Origin: Cyprinodon diabolis
Taxonomy: Eukaryota > Chordata > Actinopteri > Cyprinodontiformes > Cyprinodontidae
NCBI GenBank assembly: GCA_030533445.1
Contig: CM060081.1
Coordinates: forward strand, 16,643,655-16,707,654
Reading direction: 5' to 3'
DNA length: 64,000 nucleotides
Shown here: positions 57,501 to 64,000 of the stretch, piece by piece
Numbering within the stretch: position 1 is the stretch's first letter
Layout of the letters: each line of letters opens with the position of its first letter
Notes under the pieces: generated by a model
The model's input: the letters and a program-made list of their open reading frames with translations, nothing else
What the model was told of the DNA's origin: nothing
The model's database searches: none
Translations under genes and position numbers: made by a program

Positions 57501-60500
57501 AATTACTACTCAGGAAAAACAAAGATATCCCAGATGAGTGATCAAATCTAACAAGTGTGACCTATTTTATGGTAATGCTGCTATAAACTGATGCCAAATC
57601 ATAGTAACAACCTATAGGCTGATAAATTACCAAAAGGTCTTTAAGAACATCTTACCAAAAGTATTCTAAACCAAACTGTAAAAATCCACTTTAAAAATCA
57701 TAACCAACAAAAGATAGTTTATGGGGTTGAAAATAACTGGAGACATAACTAAAAAGGTGCTATTTTATTCATAAATCATGTATTTTTCTATATTTCCTTT
57801 ATTTAGGTCAGAGTATACTGGTAGCTATACTACCTATCAGTAGCCTATAGATGACCAATGGCATGTGTGACTTGAAAGAGGCTATTTTAACAAGAACACA
57901 GTGTAAAAAGGTTATTTACAAACTCTTTTACAAAAACAAACTAGTTAAGAGGACAAAACTATACATGCTATATTAAAAACAATATTAAAAACTAAGCAGC
58001 ACAGAAATGCCACAAGCCTAGGACACACGCCAATACATCAAAGGCTCTCCAATACTTGTTAGGAAGGTTTCCTCATTCTGAGACCAAGAAATGCTAACAT
58101 TACACTTCATATGCAGCCACATAAAGACTTAAAAACTAAGGGCCGGATTTATCAAGATCCAATTTTGCGTGCAGTAATTTGCGCTCGCAAACTGGAATTT
58201 TGCGCGAGGGGTTGAACCATGGTTTGCGGGTGATTTAACAAGAGTGATTGCGTAACTGGTGGAAGGTGCAAAACTGTTGGAGACGCCCTATTTAAATGAT
58301 GGTTTTGCGCGTTTTGTGGTTTGCGGCAAAGTAGTTTGCAGTTTGTGCAAACTAGTGCATTAAGAAATTTTAATCTTACAGTGATACCCCCATCCCCTCC
58401 AAAAAAAAAAAAAAACAAAAAAAAAAAAATATATATATATATAAACTTCGGCAACCTTTATTCCCTAGGGTGGTATGTGGCTGAATTTCTACTTCACTGC
58501 AGTAAAAAAAACAAACAGGTGTTTTGTATTGGTATGTAGAAAAATGCACATATCAATTGGCTCACAAGAAGTGACTGTGGATAAGATGACTGCGCTTACG
58601 CATCCCTGCAGCATTGGCATGTTGCTCCACAGGCGCAGGGGGGAGGTCGGCGTTCTCTCCGGTAGGGCGTCAGGGCGACATGGCATTTAGAACGTCGGAC
58701 AGCACTTCTGAAAAACGAGATTGGGAGATCCCAGCTCTCGCTGCAACCGTACGCTGGAATGACCCAGGTGCAAAAAAGTGCAATGTTGCAAGGAGTTTTG
58801 TGATATCTGGTATTGCGTGGGTCCTCCTTGTGGCTGGCTCCAAATCCATTCGGAGTTCCCCTAACAGCTCCAAAATGGCAATGCTGGATAATCGATATGT
58901 TTTGAAGATCGTTTCCTCGTTCATTCCAAAAATATTCACACGGAGTGAAAAAATGCGTTCTCTGCGTCTCCTTGCTTCATTTCGATGTCTCCTTCTTGCG
59001 ACAATAACCGCTGCCATGTGTGCGCAATTACGCATACAGACCATTTGCACCTTCTTTTGAAACGTGTTAAATATAGAGTCAGATACCGTTAGCAAAATTG
59101 CTTTCAGGTTTGGTAAATCACTTTGCGAGTGCTAAATTAATATATTTACATGTTCTCCTCCCACAAGACGCACTTTTGCGTGTAAACGCCCTATATTGAA
59201 TATTCATTGCAGAAAAAGTACTAAATGGATAAGAGGCGCTATTTAGCACGTTTTAAAGACCAAATCATTTTAGCACGCTGTTGATAGATCAGTTTGTACA
59301 TTTTTTAGCGTGCGCAGTGAAATAGCTCACGTTTTTATACACGCAAACCTTTGATAGATCCGGCCCTAAGTCTTTAGGTTTAGCGTTGGTAAAGAAAAAC
59401 CAAACAAAATTATTTTATTTTATAAGAAGCAGTATTTTATGCAGCGTCTGCATGTTTGGCTGAACGTTTTCAGTTACTGATCTGCAAATAAGAGCAAGTA
59501 AGCATGTTATTTAAAGAACATTGGTATGGATGTGCAGACATCCACATTCATCTGTACCTCCCAGTGTTATTACCCTCCCAGGATGCAGACAAGTGCCCTG
59601 TGTTCATGGTGTTAGCATTTTCAGTGACAACGCATCCATTAATAAGCATAAAACATTCAAACTTCACACTCGATATAAAAGACTGTTACCTTTCCTTGTT
59701 TGATGACCCTCTTGACAGCTTCTGATACCATTTGAGAGTGGTACTCCAGGCTGAAGAAGAATACGATACCAGTTAAAAGGCAACCAGTGATATCTCTCAA
59801 AAAGAATTGTTCATAAACAGATTAAAAGTCTCACTTTAGGTGTTTCAGCATGTTTGCAGCACTGAGGAGCATTGCTGTGGGGTTGGCAATGTTTCTTCCT
59901 ACTGCTTGTGCAAAGGGGTGTCGAGCTCCCTGAAAGAAAACAGGCAGGAAATAAAGAAACCTATCATTTAGAGAGATTTTCATTTACAATATGCTTTATC
60001 TCTCATCATATCTCCAGTTTTTTGTCTTTGGAATCAAAATGCTTGAAGAAAAAAAAAGTAATTAAGCAAATTCACAATTATCCTTTGTATTTGATGCAAA
60101 CATAGACGAGATTTAGATTTCAGAAGTGTGTGTGTGTGGGGGGGGGAGGTAAGGTACTTTTTTTTATATAACTACTATATATAAGTTAAACACCTTTGTT
60201 TTAAACATCTTTCTTGTTGGGGAACAGCAATCAATGTAGATTTAAAACACTGTTTTAGTTATTATGAGCTTTGATATATAAAATCACATTCATATATTGT
60301 AGTTTTTTGCATTTTGATGATAATAATATATAACAGTAATACATTTTATTTATCAGCACTTTTAATAAAACCAGTTTACTTTACAAGGTTATTGAAAACT
60401 TTAAAATGCGGCAGATGATCCTGAAGTGGATCTGCTGCTTTATGGAGCCAGTGAATGTGTTTTGGTAGGGGTGTTACACAGTTCTTTGAATGTAACTTAC

Positions 60501-63500
60501 ATTACACATGCTGAAGAATTAGAAGCAGCTGCTTTACATGCAAAGTGAATTGTTTACGCGCATTAAGGCGAAGCAAAATTAAACTTTTGCTGCTTGACGT
60601 GCCGCATCAACCAATCAGAGAAGCTGATCTGGGAGCTGGAAGGGAGACAGACACAGTGATGCTGATGCAGATCTCTATTATCACTCCCCCGAAAGTTTAT
60701 TGATGCCTAAATTAACGTAATATGTTCTGAAAAATTTGTTTGCTTTTATTATTCTGGGGCCTGCAGTTTGGATTACGTACATAAAAACGGCTAACATCTC
60801 CTTTCAGCTGCCAGGAACAGTAGTGGAAAACAACCAAGGGACCAGGATAGAAGCAGCTGTTGAGGTTTTTTCTAGTGACAGCGCACTACCAGTGTATGGG
60901 GGTTTTGTGCTGGTCCACAGCTAAATAATATTTGAAGGCAGGATCGTAATCTTGATGAACTGAATTTAGAGATGAAGTTTTCAGGTGAACTGAAAGGTCG
61001 CACTTAAAAACATATTAAAATTACTTTTTACAAACTTATAACAGCAAATATATCAAAGCCTCCCTCTGCTATTGAACACAGGAGCAGCAGAAGTACACAC
61101 TTTATTGGAAGCCCTTCAGGAGCGTCAAAGATGCATTTGAGGTGCGTTGGACCTTAATGTGTACAAGCATCAAAAATGAAACAGCAACTGCCTTTTTACT
61201 GCTCCATCGGTCACGGTCTGAAGATAGCATTATACTTTGACTTTTAAAGAAGTCTCTGATGTCTTTTTTTTACTTTTTTCATAAATCCTGGCTTTGAGTC
61301 TAATAACCAAACACACACGCGTGCATGACACCAATTCAAAGAGTTGAGTAAAATAAAACTTTATTGTGCCACAATGGGGAAATTCACTCTTTGCATTTAA
61401 CCCATCCCCCTGGGGAGCAGTGGGCTGCCATTGTCCGGTGCCCAGGGAGCAGTGTGGGTTTTGCTCAGAGAGCCAGTGCCGGCTGTGGATCGAACCGGGT
61501 ACTTGCACCTTTCTCAGCACAAGTGCACTGCTCTAACCACTAGGCCATGACCTCCCCTAATGACCCTTTTAGATTACGTGGCGCAAGAAAAGATAAAATG
61601 CTTAATTTACAGTAGCAGACTCCGTCCTCAGCTGTCATCTTCTGCAGTTTTTACTTTTTTCTGTTTTTGGGCACATTTACATTTATTCGTTTAGTTCAGA
61701 GATACCATAAGGCAACCCCTGTCCAACATTTAAAGAATAACAATCAGAGACTTGAAGTTTATATAACATACAGCGTATCATTTCTTTTTGTAATAATTCA
61801 ATACTACACACATGCAATTTTTTTTTTTTTTTAAATGACCTAACAACTGCTTCCTACACATGACCTGTCATGGTTCTCTTCACTTTTATTTCATCTAGTG
61901 ACACAGATGCATTATGAAGTTTAAATCAAATGTTTGGTTTTCCCTTGTACCGTGTTTATATTATGAAGGACTGGCCAAGCTTTGAAACTAATATGCATCA
62001 AACAAAGGATCAGATTAATTAAACTCACTGTTTCAAAAACAGCATATTCTGCACTGTAGCTTTCCCCTGGGACGACTCCGGCTCCGCCAACCAGACCTGC
62101 TGCCAGGTTATCAATGATATTCCCATAAAGGTTGGGCATGACCAGGACGTCAAACTGGTAAGGGTTTTGGACCAGCTGGAGTGAAATACAAGAAATTAGT
62201 GGATTAAATATGAAACAGAAAGAAAAAGAAGGAAGAAAGAGTAAAAAAAGAACAACTGTAAAGATAAGATAATTTTTACTTTCACTGAAATAAGCAACAG
62301 CAGTACTTCAATAATTTGAGGAGGTAGAAACAAACTCATATTGAATACAGTAGGCTGAAATCTAAAAGCTTTAAATACCTGCATGCAGCAGTTATCAATG
62401 ATTATGGTCTCATATTTGATTTTAGGGTACAGCTCTGCCACCTCCGCACAGCTCTGCAGAAATAAGCCATCCCCCAATTTCCTGGAAAGATAAGGATGGG
62501 CATCAGCATCATCGTCATAAAAATTATGATCACGATTCCTCAAGTTCTAACATTCTAACATTTATGTCCTAGAAATACCCTCACATGATATTTGCTTTGT
62601 GAACTGCTGTGACCTTGTTTCGACCCTTCTTAGTGGCGTAGTCGAAGGCAAACTTAGCGATGCGCCGTGACTTCTCCCTGGTGATGATCTTCAAACATTC
62701 GATCACACCTGGAACACTCTATGAGCAGTTCCACAGGGATGATTTTAATAGGATGGAGAGAAAATAGGACTAAAAGCAAAAAAAGGGCAGGGAATTTTAA
62801 ATGCACAAGTCCTGATGGGAGGCGTTTACCTCATGCTCCAGGGAGCTGTACTCCCCCTCAGTCTGCTCACGAATGATGACGAGGTCCAGGTTGTTGTGGC
62901 GAGTGCTGTAGCCCGGCAGGCTGTTCACATGGACCACATTAGCAAACAGGTCCAGTTTACGCCTAGGAAAATATATTTAAAAAAATTAAACAGCTAAATT
63001 CCAACATAGCACAAGCAGTTATTTGTTTTTTTTAGCTTTCCTTTAATTACCTTAGTTTCATTTCAAAAGATGCCAACTCTCCTTTGTACTCCATTGGTGT
63101 GTGAATCTTTCCTAGTGGACCAAATATATAGGTATATATTTACAAAGGATAATTGCTTATGTTAAATTATGAAGTTAGTCGATATTTATTTAAAGGTGTG
63201 AACTCAGATGGAGGGATGACAAAAATATTGACATTTCTAACCACTGAAATTATATTTTGCATTTGCTGCATCCTCTCCCACATAGAAAAGTTGCACAATT
63301 GTAAACCTCTCACTTTATAAAAACATAACTATTATTTACAAATATTTCATAAATATGTTTCCATTCTAAATATGTGAGGAAAACTGATTGAACTCAAAAC
63401 CAACTACTGGAAATACAATTGGTCATCACAAAAATTAGTAACTACTATATCTCAAATATATAAAAGGGTTTTTTTAAGGAGAGGAAGAAAATTAAACTTA

Positions 63501-64000
63501 AGCTGGGGACACACATCAGACCAGCTTTTATTTTAACAGTGAAAAACCTGATTATTCTACACTTAACAACTGGGCCTGCAGCTGGATTACAGACGACAGG
63601 AATGAAGATATCTGAGCGCATCAGACTCTGGTGAAAATACTTGCAGGTTTGCAAGAGTTTAAATTAGCAAACCTTTGGGTAGGAGGCACTATAAAAAGAT
63701 CCCCTCAGACTTTAAACGATTTATATTTCTGTTCCACTTCCCAATTAAAACAATGACATGTCATTTAAATGGAGCTTTTAAACAAAAGCAGGAAACAAAA
63801 CCAAGCAAAACATCTCTGTACTTATCCAGATATAAAATATATTCTAATCAAAACCCATACTTCAGCAGAAATTAGAAACCTCTTTTTAAGGAAACATTTT
63901 GGATCCCATATTAAAAGTGACCGTACCTTTAATGGCCACTCTGTTGTTTTTCATTGAGGTCAACACTTCCTCTAATTTCTCCTCATTGGCCATGTTCTGG
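54461..64000 (-). CDS. idh3b: NAD-dependent isocitrate dehydrogenase beta subunit, 3' part
   Basis: Regulatory/structural beta subunit of mitochondrial IDH3 (alpha2-beta-gamma), which oxidises isocitrate to 2-oxoglutarate in the TCA cycle. Exons on the minus strand at 63927-64000 (partial), 63051-63111, 62830-62962, 62585-62718, 62379-62481, 62029-62175, 59835-59929 and 59690-59750 join in frame. They then splice to either 56464-56553 or 54461-54538. From [13 protein letters not shown] the window encodes 298 (proximal end) or 294 (distal end) residues. Landmarks: [77 protein letters not shown] and [23 protein letters not shown]3G and IDH3A are less likely because [22 protein letters not shown] and the VRT.D.GGY tail are beta-type. 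The mitochondrial targeting sequence and first exons lie right of the window. Confidence 0.95.
54600..56340. other. sequence between the two alternative last exons of idh3b
   Basis: AT-rich. It would be 3'UTR and downstream DNA for the proximal form and intron for the distal form. No coding similarity or transposon is recognised. Confidence 0.4.
56348..56377. repeat. poly-G tract (19 G, T, 10 G)
   Basis: Nearly pure G run on the plus strand, just downstream of the proximal idh3b last exon in its transcript direction (poly-C in that RNA). Confidence 0.9.
56464..56553 (-). CDS. idh3b: idh3b proximal alternative last exon
   Basis: CCCAG|GTT opens [15 protein letters not shown], then [14 protein letters not shown] and TAA (29 residues). 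The TTxDF pattern resembles the major mammalian IDH3B C-terminus. Use of this exon needs cleavage and polyadenylation before the distal exon; AATAAA on the gene strand at 55225-55230 is a weak candidate. Confidence 0.85.
   Translation of the reverse strand, partial: VRTQDLGGYCTTGDFVHAVVENLRHRPAQ
58394..58443. repeat. poly-A and TA dinucleotide repeat
   Basis: Two A runs followed by tatatatatatata within the Harbinger element. Confidence 0.7.
58670..59060 (-). pseudogene. PIF/Harbinger transposase, N-terminal fragment
   Basis: Open on the minus strand. It has [20 protein letters not shown], then [40 protein letters not shown], and [20 protein letters not shown]. This is the HARBI1-like helix-turn-helix region. 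It ends at a stop after VLNAMSP, before any part of the DDE catalytic domain, so it cannot encode a nuclease. Confidence 0.8.
59690..59750 (-). CDS. idh3b: idh3b exon before the alternative ends
   Basis: TTCAG|CCTGG to AAG|GTAACA, encoding [20 protein letters not shown] and K. It is the common donor for both last exons, phase 0. Confidence 0.93.
59835..59929 (-). CDS. idh3b: idh3b exon
   Basis: TTCAG|GGAGC to AA|GTGAGA, encoding [20 protein letters not shown] then [11 protein letters not shown]. Confidence 0.94.
60100..61349. other. idh3b intron sequence without recognised feature
   Basis: Part of the 2.1-kb intron 59930-62028. It includes a short (GT)n/G run near 60129-60146 and no coding similarity. 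Confidence 0.4.
61350..61558 (-). mobile_element. tRNA-derived SINE, copy 3
   Basis: Minus-strand head GGTCATGGCCTAGTGGTTAG with B-box-like GGTTCGATCC, the shared catttaacccatccccctgg body on the plus strand, and a CAATAAAGTTTTATTT tail. More diverged or deleted in the middle than copies 1 and 2. Confidence 0.7.
62029..62175 (-). CDS. idh3b: idh3b exon
   Basis: CCAG|CTGGT to ACA|GTGAGT. Forty-nine codons with [20 protein letters not shown], then [15 protein letters not shown], the most conserved NAD-IDH segment. Confidence 0.96.
62379..62481 (-). CDS. idh3b: idh3b exon
   Basis: TTCCAG|GAAAT to CAG|GTATTT, encoding [20 protein letters not shown], then [14 protein letters not shown]. Confidence 0.95.
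62585..62718 (-). CDS. idh3b: idh3b exon
   Basis: CATAG|AGTG to AT|GTGAGG, encoding [20 protein letters not shown], then [20 protein letters not shown]. Confidence 0.94.
62830..62962 (-). CDS. idh3b: idh3b exon
   Basis: CCTAG|GCGT to GAG|GTAAAC, encoding [18 protein letters not shown], then [17 protein letters not shown]. The latter is the substrate-binding REQTEGEYS region. Confidence 0.95.
63051..63111 (-). CDS. idh3b: idh3b exon
   Basis: ACTAG|GAAAG to AG|GTAATT, encoding [20 protein letters not shown]. Confidence 0.94.
63112..63926. other. idh3b intron without recognised feature
   Basis: 0.8-kb AT-rich intron; no exon, repeat family or RNA gene recognised. Confidence 0.5.
63927..64000 (-). 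CDS. idh3b: idh3b exon (partial at right edge)
   Basis: Encodes [20 protein letters not shown], then VAIK, with donor AAAG|GTACGG, phase 1. Upstream exons lie outside the window. Confidence 0.93.

Larger units (their letters stand above)
58140..59366. mobile_element. non-autonomous PIF/Harbinger element
   Basis: Ends GGGCCGGATTTATCAA and TTGATAGATCCGGCCC are inverted repeats. The element is flanked by the 3-bp duplication TAA (58137-58139, 59367-59369), the Harbinger target. Subterminal regions carry many TTTGCG/CGCAAA motifs. It sits in the idh3b intron before the alternative last exons. It contains only the N-terminal piece of a transposase. Confidence 0.88.
59930..62028. other. 2.1-kb idh3b intron
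   Basis: Contains the SINE copy 3; otherwise AT-rich with no visible exon. Confidence 0.5.

Noticed and set aside
58614..59060. 148-codon open frame on the plus strand
   Set aside because: Opposite-strand shadow of the Harbinger transposase fragment.
1..64000. tRNA genes, CRISPR arrays, phage or bacterial contamination
   Set aside because: The tRNA-like sequences are SINE heads with diverged boxes and retroposon bodies; no direct-repeat/spacer pattern or compact prokaryotic coding is present.

Overview
This is a nuclear window from a ray-finned (teleost) fish, probably a spiny-rayed one; I cannot name the species. The basis is intron-rich vertebrate genes with GT/AG junctions, AT-rich introns, and fish-type transposable elements (Tc1, hAT and PIF/Harbinger DNA elements, Poseidon-type Penelope fragments, tRNA-derived SINEs, RTE- and L2-like LINE tails). 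No CRISPR array, operon or other prokaryotic feature is visible.

Layout. (1) 1-~6.2 kb, plus strand: the last nine coding exons (391 residues and the stop) of a class II facilitative hexose transporter, slc2a11/slc2a15-like. Its first exons lie to the left of the window. (2) ~6.2-12.6 kb: intergenic DNA with a 213-bp foldback hAT MITE, two Penelope fragments, a LINE tail and one orphan signal-peptide-like exon. (3) ~12.65-52.2 kb, minus strand: a complete ptpra gene (receptor protein tyrosine phosphatase alpha). It has 20 coding exons giving 802 residues, a 3'UTR of about 3.6 kb, one 47-nt noncoding exon, and a GC-richer promoter/first exon at ~51.86-52.24 kb separated by an 18.6-kb first intron full of transposons. 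(4) 52.3-54.4 kb: a short intergenic gap. (5) ~54.1-64 kb, minus strand: the 3' part of idh3b (mitochondrial NAD-dependent isocitrate dehydrogenase, beta subunit), ending in two mutually exclusive terminal coding exons.

Context. slc2a and ptpra converge tail to tail; ptpra and idh3b lie head to tail. PTPRA and IDH3B are also neighbours on human chromosome 20p13, so this looks like conserved vertebrate synteny. The three genes do unrelated jobs (sugar uptake, Src-family kinase activation, TCA cycle).

Points of most interest: the two alternative last exons of idh3b; a ptpra ectodomain with no N-glycosylation sequon; a 111-nt stop-free, frame-preserving intron in the second phosphatase domain; an in-frame upstream ATG in ptpra; an intact Tc1-family transposase gene in an element with 202-bp near-perfect terminal repeats, nested in a hAT-like element that also holds a LINE fragment; and a Harbinger element keeping only a transposase N-terminal exon. 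I found no gene system I would call previously undescribed. Exon boundaries were placed by hand from codon phase, GT/AG sites and family similarity; no alignment or expression data were available.
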